Under the pieces are notes generated by a model. That model had not been told where the DNA came from and did no database searches. It saw only the letters and a list, made by a program, of their open reading frames with translations. From contig CANRGH010000006.1 in the NCBI GenBank assembly GCA_947630135.1, positions 1 to 64,000 on the forward strand: 64,000 nt of DNA, read 5' to 3'. The position numbers and the translations under genes are program-made. This DNA comes from an uncultured Monoglobus sp. GTDB lineage: Bacteria; Bacillota; Clostridia; Monoglobales; Monoglobaceae. Shown in pieces: positions 18,217-27,976 of this stretch (position 1 is its first letter; the number at the start of each line of letters is the position of its first letter).

Positions 18217-18906
18217 ATGGATAATATATTCAACAACATACTCGCGAACGTTTCCGACAATTTGTCGGTCACGTCGGCGATAATCACAATGGCCGTGGCT
18301 GTGGCGTTCGGCGCGGTTATCGCGTTTACCTATTACAAGACCCAGAACGAGGATTATTATCAGCGGAGCCTCGCGATAACGCTGCTTATGCTGCCCGTTA
18401 TTCTTTCGGTGATAATCCTGTTCATCGGCAGCAACATAGCGCGGGCGTTCAGTCTCGCGGGAACGCTTTCGATAATCCGCTTCAGGAGCGCGCCCGGCGA
18501 CCCAAAGGACATAGGCTTTATATTTTTTGACATTGCCGCGGGCCTTGCCTGCGGAGTCGGGCTCTACGCCTACGGCGCGATCTTCGTGGTCGTTTTGTGC
18601 CTCGTTATTATCGCGGCCGAAAAATGGGGGCTGTTCGAGAAGCGCACCGTGCGCAAGCACCTTAAAATCACGATACCCGAGGACTTAAACTACGAGCACG
18701 CCTTTGACGAAATTCTTAAAAAGCACACCAAAAAATACACGCTCGATAAGATCCACACAACCGACCTCGGCTCTCTGTTCGAGCTTTGCTATACCGTGAC
18801 AATGCTGAGCGGTCAGGACGAGCAGGAATTTTTAAACGAGCTTCGCTGCCGCAACGGAAATTTGAGCATAATTCTCTCTGCCGCCCCGAGCACGGCGCAG
18901 TACTGA
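18217..18906 (+). CDS. DUF4956 domain-containing membrane protein
   Basis: SLAGTLSIIRFRSAPGDPKDIGFIFFDIAAGLACGVG; ATG 18217 with AAGGAGA SD. Confidence 0.9.
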   Translation: MDNIFNNILANVSDNLSVTSAIITMAVAVAFGAVIAFTYYKTQNEDYYQRSLAITLLMLPVILSVIILFIGSNIARAFSLAGTLSIIRFRSAPGDPKDIGFIFFDIAAGLACGVGLYAYGAIFVVVLCLVIIAAEKWGLFEKRTVRKHLKITIPEDLNYEHAFDEILKKHTKKYTLDKIHTTDLGSLFELCYTVTMLSGQDEQEFLNELRCRNGNLSIILSAAPSTAQY

Positions 18907-18926
18907 AAACAAGGAGGAACATTCAT

Positions 18927-20903
18927 ATGAGAAAAATATTCTCGTTAATACTTTGCGTGATGATAAGTCTCAGCTGTTCCGCGTGCAGCGCGGCGGACAG
19001 CGAGGCGTGGAAAAACAATACCGGAAAAATTGATCTTAATTCCATGACCGTAAGCGGCTCGGGCGTCAGCGCTTCAAACGACACGGTCACAATAACCAAG
19101 GGCGGCGACTTTGAGGTGAGCGGAACCCTGAGCGACGGCATGATCTATATCAATTCCGACGACAAAGTAAAGCTCCGCCTCTCGGGAGCGTCGATCACGA
19201 ACAATGACGGCCCGGCGATATATTTTGACAACGCGGAAAAGGCGTTTATCACTATCACCGAAGGCACCGAGAACACCCTGTCCGACGGCAAGACTTACAG
19301 CGACGAAAACGCCGACGGCGCGCTGTTTTCAAACGACGACCTTGAAATCAAGGGCGGCGGAAAGCTCACTATCAGCGGAAACTATAAGCACGCAATAGCG
19401 GGCGACGACGATGTTGTGATAGAAAACGGAACGATCTTAGTAACCTCATACGAGCACGGAATTAAGGCCAACGACAAGCTTTGGGTCTCGGGCGGAGAGA
19501 TCACTGCGGTCTCGGAAACCGGAAAACCTATGAAGGCGGGCGCGGAAGTTTTGATCGACGGCGGAACGCTGAACCTCACCTCGACGCAGAGCGAGGGTAT
19601 TGAAAGCAAGGGCACTCTCACCATAAACGGCGGCGAAATAAATGTGACCGCCGCGGACGACGGAATTAACACCGGAAACGAAAACACCACAGTAGACGGA
19701 AACGGCGCGCAGCCGCAAATGCAGGGCGGTCAGCCGCGCGAAATGAACGGTCAGGCACAAAACGGCGCGCAACAGCCGCCCGAGATGAACGGCCAGATGC
19801 CCGGCGGACAGATGCCTCCCGAAATGAACGGCCAAACGCCCGGCGGACAGACGCCGCCCACAATGAACGGTCAGGCACCCGACGGACAGATGCCGCCCGA
19901 GATGAACGGTCAAATGCCCGGCGACAGGCAAGCCGAAATGAACGGAGATATGCCACAGGCGAGCTTTGAGCCCGGCCAGCGGCACGGAGGCATGCGCGGC
20001 GGAGGGGCCGAGGGAATGATTGACGAGGAAACCGCGGCGGCCCACGCCATAACGATAAACGGCGGAAAGATATATGTCAATGCGGGAGGCGACGGAATTG
20101 ACTCAAACGGAAATCTGACAATAAACGGCGGAGAGCTGACGATCGACGGCCCGACAAACGCGGGCAACGGCGCGCTTGACGCGCAGGGAACCTTCGCCTT
20201 AAACGGCGGAACCGTTATCGCGGCCTCGGCAGCCGGAATGAACCAGAACCCGTCGGTCTGCGAAAATCAGTCCTACGCCGCGATAAATCTCAGCGCGTCT
20301 CAAACAGCGGGCACCGAGATTTCGATCCGCGAGACGGCCTCGGGCAATGAGATCATGAAATACGCTCCCTCAAAGGCGTATCAGACGATCGCCTACTCAT
20401 CCGACAAGCTCAAAGCCGGCACCGAATACGCGGTATATGTCGGCGGCGAACAGGTCGAGACCTTCACCGCGCAAAGCGGTGTCAACCAAATCGGAACTGT
20501 CGCCTTCGGAATGTTCGGCGGCCGCGGTTTCGGCGGCAGGGGAATGCGCGATTTAAACCAAGAGATCACAGTGTTTGTAAACGGCGGCCGCGTTAATTTC
20601 CCAACGGCTCCGGTGACGCGGAACGACACGACCTTGGTGGGCTTCCGCGCGATACTCGAGGCGCTGGGCGCCTCGGTGACATGGGATGACGCGTCGCAGA
20701 CCGCGACGGCCGAAAAGGACGGCACGGTCATAACCATGACGATCGGCTCGACCACGGCGACGATAAACGGCGAACCTGCGGAAATGCTCGCCGCGCCGGA
20801 GCTCATAAACGACAGCACTCTGATCCCCGTTCGGTTTATATCCGAGAACCTCGGAATGACGGTCGATTGGAACGAGCAGCTTAAACAGATAAATATATAT
20901 TAA
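18927..20903 (+). CDS. Secreted carbohydrate-binding domain (Cthe_2159-like beta-helix) protein with C-terminal copper-amine-oxidase-N/stalk domain
   Basis: Lipoprotein/signal peptide; repeated 'INGGxIxVxAxDDGI' rungs; C-terminal VNFPTAPVTRNDTTLVGFRAILEALGASVTWD...LIPVRFISENLGMTVDW. Confidence 0.85.
   Translation: MRKIFSLILCVMISLSCSACSAADSEAWKNNTGKIDLNSMTVSGSGVSASNDTVTITKGGDFEVSGTLSDGMIYINSDDKVKLRLSGASITNNDGPAIYFDNAEKAFITITEGTENTLSDGKTYSDENADGALFSNDDLEIKGGGKLTISGNYKHAIAGDDDVVIENGTILVTSYEHGIKANDKLWVSGGEITAVSETGKPMKAGAEVLIDGGTLNLTSTQSEGIESKGTLTINGGEINVTAADDGINTGNENTTVDGNGAQPQMQGGQPREMNGQAQNGAQQPPEMNGQMPGGQMPPEMNGQTPGGQTPPTMNGQAPDGQMPPEMNGQMPGDRQAEMNGDMPQASFEPGQRHGGMRGGGAEGMIDEETAAAHAITINGGKIYVNAGGDGIDSNGNLTINGGELTIDGPTNAGNGALDAQGTFALNGGTVIAASAAGMNQNPSVCENQSYAAINLSASQTAGTEISIRETASGNEIMKYAPSKAYQTIAYSSDKLKAGTEYAVYVGGEQVETFTAQSGVNQIGTVAFGMFGGRGFGGRGMRDLNQEITVFVNGGRVNFPTAPVTRNDTTLVGFRAILEALGASVTWDDASQTATAEKDGTVITMTIGSTTATINGEPAEMLAAPELINDSTLIPVRFISENLGMTVDWNEQLKQINIY
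19743..19955 (+). repeat. Degenerate 39-bp / 13-aa tandem repeat (MNGQMPGGQMPPE)
   Basis: About 5.5 consecutive copies within the beta-helix protein. Confidence 0.85.
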
Positions 20904-20927
20904 TTACTATAACCCTCCCATAATGTT

Positions 20928-20963
20928 AAAAACGGCTGAGCGAATTGACGCCCAGCCGTTTTT
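20928..20963. terminator. Bidirectional terminator
   Basis: AAAAACGGCTG...CAGCCGTTTTT. Confidence 0.8.
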
Positions 20964-20973
20964 ATTCTCTTTT

Positions 20974-22431
20974 TTATTTAAGCCGTTTTAAGATTTCAAG
21001 CACATAGTTCCATGTGCGCTGCACAGAGGCCACGTCCATTCTCTCGTTCGGGGTGTGGATGTCCTTCATGTCGGGACCCATCGAAACGCAGTCGAGTCCG
21101 GGCAGCTTGCCCGCGAACAGGCCGCACTCGACGCCCGCGTGAAGCGCCTCGACCTTCGGCTCTCTGCCGTACTGCTCTTTAAATACCTCAACCATGAGCT
21201 CGCGCAGCATTGAGTCCTGCTTATATTCCCAGGCGGGATAGTCGCCGATAAACTCCACGGTGCCGCCCAAAACCTCCATAAGATTGGTCAGGCGTCCGCA
21301 AAGCTCCTGTTTTTCGGTGCCGACGCTGCTGCGAACCGCGAAGCGTATAACGGCCTTATCATCGGCCGTTTCAAGCACTCCCATATTGAGCGACGTCTGC
21401 ACAAGGCCCGGAATGTCAAGGCTCATTCTCTGAATTCCGCCCGGCAGATTGACAAGCGCGGCGATAAGCCGCTTTTTGCCGTCCGGTGCCATAACGTCGA
21501 AGCTGCCCGTCTTTCCTTCTTCCGCCACAAACGACAGCTCGGGGTCGGACAGGTGATATTCGGCCTTGAATATCTTGTCAAACTTCCCGGCAAAAGCCGT
21601 GATCTTCGGAACGTCAGCCGCGCTGACCACGATCTTCGCCTCGGACGCTCTGGGGATCGCGTTGTCCTTGAGTCCGCCGTCAGCCGAAACAAGCTTATAA
21701 TCCGCGGTCTTCGCGAGCTCGTTCAAGGCTCTGCCCAAAAGGCGGTTGGAATTCGCGCGTTCCTTGTTTATCTCAACGCCCGAATGGCCGCCCGTGAGGC
21801 CGTCGATCCTAAGGCTGATCTCAACACCCTCGGCGCTCTCCCGCTCTATCGGAAGAGTGCAGATCGCGCTGGTGCCGCCCGCGCAGCTCACAAGCAGAAC
21901 GCCCTCGTCCTCGGAGTCAAGATTGAGCATGATCCTCGATTTTAAGGGCGAGCAGTCAAGGTCGGCCGCGCCGAACATTCCTGTTTCCTCGTCGACCGTG
22001 AACACTGCTTCAAGCGGCGGGTGCGGAATGTCGTCGGAGTCAAGGATCGCGAGAGCAAAGGCCACCGCTATGCCGTCGTCGCCACCAAGCGTTGTTCCGT
22101 CAGCCGAGATCACGCCGTCCTCAAGCTTGAGGCGCAGGCCGTCTTTTTCAAAGTCAATGTCGCAACCCGCTTCTTTTTCGCACACCATGTCCATATGGCC
22201 CTGAAGCATGACCGGAGGCGAGTCCTCGTAGCCTGCGGTGCCGTCCTTCCGGATTATAACATTGTTTGTGCCGTCCTGTATATATTTAAGGCCGCGCTCT
22301 TTTGCGAACCCGGCGCAATAATCGCTGATTTGCTTTGTGTTGCCCGAACCGTGGGGTATCGCGCAGATCTCCTCGAAATATTTAAAAACCTTTTTGGGCT
22401 CTATGCCCGATAATACCGGCATTTTGTTCAC
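20974..22431 (-). CDS. pepD: Aminoacyl-histidine dipeptidase (Xaa-His dipeptidase, PepD-like)
   Basis: 485 aa M20 peptidase; FEEICAIPHGSGNTKQIS, MLQGHMDMVCEK, LGGDDGIAVA, GGHSGVEINKERANS. Confidence 0.93.
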   Translation of the reverse strand: MNKMPVLSGIEPKKVFKYFEEICAIPHGSGNTKQISDYCAGFAKERGLKYIQDGTNNVIIRKDGTAGYEDSPPVMLQGHMDMVCEKEAGCDIDFEKDGLRLKLEDGVISADGTTLGGDDGIAVAFALAILDSDDIPHPPLEAVFTVDEETGMFGAADLDCSPLKSRIMLNLDSEDEGVLLVSCAGGTSAICTLPIERESAEGVEISLRIDGLTGGHSGVEINKERANSNRLLGRALNELAKTADYKLVSADGGLKDNAIPRASEAKIVVSAADVPKITAFAGKFDKIFKAEYHLSDPELSFVAEEGKTGSFDVMAPDGKKRLIAALVNLPGGIQRMSLDIPGLVQTSLNMGVLETADDKAVIRFAVRSSVGTEKQELCGRLTNLMEVLGGTVEFIGDYPAWEYKQDSMLRELMVEVFKEQYGREPKVEALHAGVECGLFAGKLPGLDCVSMGPDMKDIHTPNERMDVASVQRTWNYVLEILKRLK

Positions 22432-22441
22432 CTCTTAAAAA

Positions 22442-22795
22442 TTATTTTGCTTTTTTGCGATAGACGCGCTTGTCCGCGTCAACGGGCTCGATCAGACCGT
22501 CTTTTTGCATAATGTCGATCAGGGCGGCCGTGAATTCCTTGTCGCCTTGGACCACCGCGCTGTTGCGGCTGAACGCCTCCGAGGCGGTAATTCCGTCAAC
22601 CAGCTTACGCATTTGCCGCTCGGTGATCGTGTCGTTTGACTTAAGGTAGCGCATGACCTTGTCGGCAGCCTTTGAGAACAGCATTTTACTCAGGTTTTCC
22701 TTCTGAAAATACGCCTTGCGCATTCCCCAGACCACCAAAACCGCGGTCACTGCGGCGAACATCAGAATTCCAAATCCCGCGATAAGAAACCTCAT
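22442..22795 (-). CDS. Hypothetical protein, N-terminal TM plus small helical (wHTH-like) domain
   Basis: 117 aa, 4-bp overlap with upstream PqqD-like gene. Confidence 0.6.
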   Translation of the reverse strand: MRFLIAGFGILMFAAVTAVLVVWGMRKAYFQKENLSKMLFSKAADKVMRYLKSNDTITERQMRKLVDGITASEAFSRNSAVVQGDKEFTAALIDIMQKDGLIEPVDADKRVYRKKAK

Positions 22796-23166
22796 GACTT
22801 CGCCCCTTTCTTTTTGCCCCGGGGCATAGTTATAAAGCCGTTTGTCTGAAGCGTCGCCAGATAAGTGACAACGCGGTCGAGCATACGGTCTTTTTCCTTC
22901 GGGAACTCGCTTTCCATTGCGCGTATTATATCCATGACGGTGTTTTTGCCGTCGATGTTTTTCCAGACAACGCTGCCGTATTTGTCAAGGGCGATGTGGC
23001 TCACGCGGGGCTTTTTGAAAAGCTTTTGCGCTATCGTGTTGTAAAATCCCTTGTTTTCCATGTCGATCTCGACCATGCCGTCGTCCTTAACCCGCCAAGG
23101 CCGTTCCGACCCGCGGGTCGGAACGGCGTCAAAGTAGTTGGCGGATACCTTTTTCTTTTTTGCCAT
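22792..23166 (-). CDS. PqqD family protein
   Basis: LDKYGSVVWKNIDGKNTVMDIIRAMESEFPKEKDRMLDRVVTYLATLQTNGFI matches the PqqD winged-helix pattern. Confidence 0.8.
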   Translation of the reverse strand: MAKKKKVSANYFDAVPTRGSERPWRVKDDGMVEIDMENKGFYNTIAQKLFKKPRVSHIALDKYGSVVWKNIDGKNTVMDIIRAMESEFPKEKDRMLDRVVTYLATLQTNGFITMPRGKKKGAKS

Positions 23167-23171
23167 AATTT

Positions 23172-25070
23172 TTATTTAGCCTTCTTCTTAAATCCGAACA
23201 TGAACTTGATCATAATCGCGCAGAGCAGCACGAAGAACACTACTCCGCCCCAGTTGCCGAGTATGCCGCCCATGTCAAGATCAAGGCCGACAACCGCGAA
23301 CACCGCGAGCAGTATTCCGACAAGTCCCTCGCCGGCGATCATGCCGGACGAGAACAGAACTCCGTCGTTGATGATCTCGCCGCGACGCTCCTCGCTCTTG
23401 CACTTGCGCTTTTCTGCCCAGAGACGGATAAGGCCGCCGACCATGATAGGCGTGGACAGATGTATCGGCAGATAAAGACCGATAGCGAACGGAAGCACGG
23501 GGATACCCACGACCTCAACAGCGATAGCGATAAACACGCCCGTGAACACAAGTCCCCAAGGCAGGTTGCCGCCCATAACGCCCTCAACGACCATCTTCAT
23601 CAGCGTGGCCTGAGGCGCTGGGATCTGGCTCGAGCCATAGCTCCACGCGGCGTTGAGCAGATACAGAACGCCCGCGATCGCAAGACCCGCCGCAACGGCG
23701 CCTATGAGTTCGCCTATCTGCTGATAGAACGGCGTCGCACCGACTATGTAACCGGTCTTAAGGTCCTGAGACGTGTCGCCCGCCATAGCGGCGACGATAC
23801 AGATAACGGTGCCTATGCAGATCGCTGTCGTCATGCCGCCTATGCCGGTGTTGCCCGTAGCCTTAAGCAGCACGGTCGAGATCAGCAGCGTGGCGATCGC
23901 CATACCCGAAACGGGGTTGTTTGACGAGCCTACCAGGCCGACCATTCTTGATGAAACGGTCGCGAAGAAGAAACCGAACACAACGACTATAACGGCTGCC
24001 AGCAAACTGATCGGAACGCTGGGAATGAGCCAGAGCAGGATCGCGATAACAAGAGCGCCGATCATGGCGACCGGAAGAGATATTGTGCGCTCGGTACGCG
24101 AAACGCCGCCGCTGTGACCAAAGCCCTTCATTGCCTTTGCGAATGTCGAAACGATCAGAGGCAGCGACTTGATAAGGCTCAATATGCCTCCGGCCGCAAC
24201 GGCTCCGGCGCCTATGTAGCGCACAAAGCTGCCCCACAGATCCCATGTTTCAAGCTGATTGAACGGCGCCTCGGCGGGGTACATTACCGCGTCGCCTCCG
24301 ACAAGCACAAGCATGGGCATGATAACGAACCAGCCCAAAACAGCGCCGCCGAGCATGTATGACGCGACTCTCGCGCCGCAGATGTAGCCGACGCCGACCA
24401 GAGCGGGCAGAACGTCCATTCCTATGCCCGAGCCGGGATAAGCCTTGATCGACCAATCGACCTCGCTGGGGAACAGGCAGAGACCGTCGGCGATGAACTT
24501 GTAAACCGCCGCGATTCCGAGGCCCGAGAACACCAGCTTTGACTTGTCGCCGCCTTCCTCGCCCGCGAGCAGGACCTCGGAACATGCCGTTCCTTCGGGG
24601 AAGGGGAGCACTCCGTGCTCCTCAACGATAAGGGCCGTGCGCAGGGGGATCATGAACAGAACGCCCAGAACGCCGCCGCATATCGCGATGAACGTGATCA
24701 TCAAAAACGACGGTGTCGCCACTGAGCTGTCCTCCGCAGCCCACATGAACAGCGCGGGCAGAGTGAATATCGCGCCCGCGGCCAGCGACTCACCGGCGGA
24801 ACCGATGGTCTGGACCATGTTGTTCTCAAGAATTGAATTTTTCCTGAGAATGAGTCTGATAACGCCCATCGAGATAACCGCCGCGGGGATCGAGGCCGAA
24901 ACCGTCATGCCCACGCGGAGACCGAGATAAGCGTTGGCCGCGCCGAACACAACCGCGAGGATTATGCCCAGCACAATTGATGTTACCGTAAATTCCGGAA
25001 CGATCTTGTCAGCCGGAATATAGGGCTTGAATGCTTTCTTTTTGTCATCCATTTTAACCTCTCCTTTCAA
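23172..25070 (-). CDS. OPT family oligopeptide transporter
   Basis: 632 aa; ANAYLGLRVGMTVSASIPAAVISMG...PEGTACSEVLLAGEEGG. Confidence 0.93.
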   Translation of the reverse strand: MKGEVKMDDKKKAFKPYIPADKIVPEFTVTSIVLGIILAVVFGAANAYLGLRVGMTVSASIPAAVISMGVIRLILRKNSILENNMVQTIGSAGESLAAGAIFTLPALFMWAAEDSSVATPSFLMITFIAICGGVLGVLFMIPLRTALIVEEHGVLPFPEGTACSEVLLAGEEGGDKSKLVFSGLGIAAVYKFIADGLCLFPSEVDWSIKAYPGSGIGMDVLPALVGVGYICGARVASYMLGGAVLGWFVIMPMLVLVGGDAVMYPAEAPFNQLETWDLWGSFVRYIGAGAVAAGGILSLIKSLPLIVSTFAKAMKGFGHSGGVSRTERTISLPVAMIGALVIAILLWLIPSVPISLLAAVIVVVFGFFFATVSSRMVGLVGSSNNPVSGMAIATLLISTVLLKATGNTGIGGMTTAICIGTVICIVAAMAGDTSQDLKTGYIVGATPFYQQIGELIGAVAAGLAIAGVLYLLNAAWSYGSSQIPAPQATLMKMVVEGVMGGNLPWGLVFTGVFIAIAVEVVGIPVLPFAIGLYLPIHLSTPIMVGGLIRLWAEKRKCKSEERRGEIINDGVLFSSGMIAGEGLVGILLAVFAVVGLDLDMGGILGNWGGVVFFVLLCAIMIKFMFGFKKKAK

Positions 25071-25228
25071 TTTTTATAAAAGCATACAACTGTCTGTATT
25101 ATTTTACTACAAATTTTGGCAAAAGTCAACAGAAAATGCAACAAAAAAACGCGAAAGACAGATCTTTCGTATCAAGCGATAATTACCGCTTTACGCCTCG
25201 GCGTATCTCCTTGCGCGGTGCCGTTAAA

Positions 25229-25261
25229 ATTAATCCTCTCCCCGTTTCCGGGGAGAGGATC
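25229..25261 (-). terminator. Terminator downstream of glgA
   Basis: ATCCTCTCCCCG tttc CGGGGAGAGGAT. Confidence 0.75.
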
Positions 25262-25270
25262 GCGCGGTTT

Positions 25271-26704
25271 TTAGCCTAAAAGCTTGTCATACATATCCTG
25301 GTACTGCTTAGCAGACTCCTTCCACGAGAAATCCTGCTTCATCGCGTTCTTGACCAGCTTGTTCCAGATGTCCTTCTTGCTGAATATCTCGATCGCGTAG
25401 CGTATCGTGTGCATCATATCATGAGCGGTGTAGGGATAGAAGCTGAAGCCGTTGCCCTCGCCGGTGTACTCGTTGTAGGGCTGGATCGAGTCCTTGAGTC
25501 CGCCCGTCTCGCGCACGATCGGGATCGTGCCGTAGGCAAGAGAAATCATCTGGCTCAGGCCGCAGGGCTCGAACATTGACGGCATCAGGAACAGGTCGCA
25601 GGCGGCGTATACCTTGTGCGCCAGCTCGTTGCTGAACATGATGTTTGCCGACATCTTCTGAGAGTTGCACCACGCGTTGTGGCGGAACAGATTTTCATAC
25701 TTCGCCTCGCCCGTGCCGACAACGACAAGCTGAATGTCCATATTCATCAGCTCGCCCATCGCCTCGGCGATTATGTCAAAGCCCTTCTGGTCAACCAGAC
25801 GCGAGATTATGCCTATCATGACCTTCTCGCCGTCGACCGTGAGGCCGAGCTGCTCCTGCAGCTTCATCTTGTTTTCCTTCTTGCGCTTGAGCACCGTGCG
25901 AACGTCAAAGTTCTCAAAAATCATCGGATCGGTCTTGGGGTTATAAACCTCATAATCAATTCCGTTAAGTATTCCGAACAGCGACTGGTTCCTCGCCGAG
26001 AGCAGGCCGTCAAGCTTCTCGCCGCCCGTGGGCGTCTGTATTTCAGAAGCATATGTCGGGCTTACCGTGGTCACATAGTCAGAGTAAACTATGCCGCCCT
26101 TGAGCAGGTTGGCGCAGCCGTGGAACTCGAGCTTATCGGAAGTGAAGAAATCTCTTCCCAGCGAGAAAAAGTCGGCCACAATGTCGATCGAATAAATTCC
26201 CTGATAGCGGAGATTATGGATCGTGAACACGGTCTTAATTCCCGCGTAGAACTCGTCGCGCACATAGTAGGCGTTGAGCAGCACGGGCACCATGCCTGTC
26301 TGCCAGTCGTGGCAGTGTATAACATCCGGCTTCCACTCAAGGTGCTTTAAAATCTCAAGCGCCGCCTTGTCAAAAAACGCGAAGCGCTCCAGATCGTTCC
26401 ACTTATAGAGATAGGGGTCGCCGAAATAATACTCGTTGTCGATAAAATAATATGTCACGCCTTCCTTTTTAAGCTCGAACACGCCACAGTATTTGCGTCT
26501 CCAGCCCAGAGGGATGTAGATGAAGAACTTGAACTCCATCTGCTCTAAGTACTCCTGGGGGATGCAGCCGTATTTCGGAAGAGCCACTCTTACATCGTCG
26601 CCCAGCGCCGCGAGAGCTGTGGGAAGCGAGCCCACAACATCGCCGAGACCGCCTGTTTTGGCGAACGGCGCGACCTCGGATGACGCCATAAAAATCTTAC
26701 TCAT
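25271..26704 (-). CDS. glgA: Glycogen synthase
   Basis: SEVAPFAKTGGLGDVVGSLPTAL...MPSMFEPCGLSQMISLAYGTIPIVRETGGLKDSI. Confidence 0.96.
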   Translation of the reverse strand: MSKIFMASSEVAPFAKTGGLGDVVGSLPTALAALGDDVRVALPKYGCIPQEYLEQMEFKFFIYIPLGWRRKYCGVFELKKEGVTYYFIDNEYYFGDPYLYKWNDLERFAFFDKAALEILKHLEWKPDVIHCHDWQTGMVPVLLNAYYVRDEFYAGIKTVFTIHNLRYQGIYSIDIVADFFSLGRDFFTSDKLEFHGCANLLKGGIVYSDYVTTVSPTYASEIQTPTGGEKLDGLLSARNQSLFGILNGIDYEVYNPKTDPMIFENFDVRTVLKRKKENKMKLQEQLGLTVDGEKVMIGIISRLVDQKGFDIIAEAMGELMNMDIQLVVVGTGEAKYENLFRHNAWCNSQKMSANIMFSNELAHKVYAACDLFLMPSMFEPCGLSQMISLAYGTIPIVRETGGLKDSIQPYNEYTGEGNGFSFYPYTAHDMMHTIRYAIEIFSKKDIWNKLVKNAMKQDFSWKESAKQYQDMYDKLLG

Positions 26705-26797
26705 ATATTACACATCCTTTCATGTGTTGTTGTTCTGGGTTTGCGCCGCGCGGCAAAAACGCCGCGCGGCTCCGAAATTCATAGTTGATCCGCGGGA

Positions 26798-27934
26798 TTA
26801 AACGACGATCTCTTTGCCGATAACCAGCGGATAGGTGTCCTGACCGACAAGCTTCTTGCCGCTGCGCAGGATAACGCCCTTGTCGAAAATAACGTTTTCA
26901 ACAAGACAGTTTTCCATAACCTCGGCGTCCTGCATGATTATCGAGTTCTCGATAACCGCGCCCTTGCCGACATGAACGCCGCGGAACAGCACGCTGTTCC
27001 TTACCGTGCCCTCGATCTTGCAGCCGTCCGCGATAAAGGAATTCTCAACCTCGGCCGTCTTGGCATACTTTGTGGGAACGGAGTCCTTGATCTTTGTGAA
27101 GATAGGATTGTCGACCGAGAGGCCGAACAGCTCGTCTCTGACCTCTTTGCTCAGCATGTCGATATTAACCTTGTAGAACGACTGGATGCTGTCGATCTTC
27201 TTGCGGTAGCCGTTAAACTCATAGGCGCAGACCTTGACCTGATCGTTGAGCACCGCGGGCAGCAGAATGTCCTTGGAAATCTGGTGCTTGCCATGGGTCG
27301 AAGCGTATTCAACAAGCTCCATAAGCGACTCGCGGCGGGTGATGAACATGTGCATATAAGACAGATCGGTCACCTGATGTCCGGGATAAACGTGCATGTC
27401 CGTAACGTTGTCGTCCTCGTCAACGTTGAGCAGGATGTGCTTTCTCGCCTCTTTGGAGGTCAGATCCTTCACCTTTGTGCAGACCAGAGTAAAGTCCGCC
27501 TCATTCTCAAGATGCGCCTCAAGAACCTTGTCAAAATCAATATTGCAGATCGTGTTGCAGTCCGTAACCAGCACATACTCCTGCTGGCTCTTGCCTAAGA
27601 ACGACGAGATGCCGGAAAGACGCTCGATGCCGCCGACAGCCTCAACATCCGACTCGCCGGTGTCCTTGGGCGGCAGTATGTAAAGGCCGTCATCCTTTCT
27701 GTCCATGTCCCAATCCTTGCCGGTTCCCAGATGATCCGTGAGCGACTGATAGTTGACCGGGGTGGTTATTCCGACCTTCAAAATACCGGAGTTAACCATG
27801 TTGGACAGCATAAAATCTATAATTCTGTATCTTCCGCCAACGGGGACAGCGGCAAGGGAGCGCAGACTGGTGAGCTCGCCCATGCTCGCCTCCGGGTTCT
27901 CGGAAAAAATTACGCCAAGCATATCATTCTTCAT
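26798..27934 (-). CDS. glgD: Glucose-1-phosphate adenylyltransferase regulatory subunit GlgD
   Basis: ADP-glucose PPase fold, GlgD-type N-terminus (SLAAVPVGGRYRIIDFMLSNMVNSGI). Confidence 0.94.
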   Translation of the reverse strand: MKNDMLGVIFSENPEASMGELTSLRSLAAVPVGGRYRIIDFMLSNMVNSGILKVGITTPVNYQSLTDHLGTGKDWDMDRKDDGLYILPPKDTGESDVEAVGGIERLSGISSFLGKSQQEYVLVTDCNTICNIDFDKVLEAHLENEADFTLVCTKVKDLTSKEARKHILLNVDEDDNVTDMHVYPGHQVTDLSYMHMFITRRESLMELVEYASTHGKHQISKDILLPAVLNDQVKVCAYEFNGYRKKIDSIQSFYKVNIDMLSKEVRDELFGLSVDNPIFTKIKDSVPTKYAKTAEVENSFIADGCKIEGTVRNSVLFRGVHVGKGAVIENSIIMQDAEVMENCLVENVIFDKGVILRSGKKLVGQDTYPLVIGKEIVV

Positions 27935-27976
27935 TTATATCACCTCAAATTAAATTCTTTTTTGTTTTTTAAGCTG

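Noticed and set aside
23172-25070. RiPP biosynthetic cluster around the PqqD-like gene
   Set aside because: No precursor peptide, radical SAM, YcaO or lanthipeptide enzyme found within several kb.
25616-26350. Plus-strand ORFs opposite glgA, glgD, glgC and glgB (also 26972, 28268, 28772, 29679)
   Set aside because: All are antisense shadows in highly biased coding sequence, with no recognisable domains.
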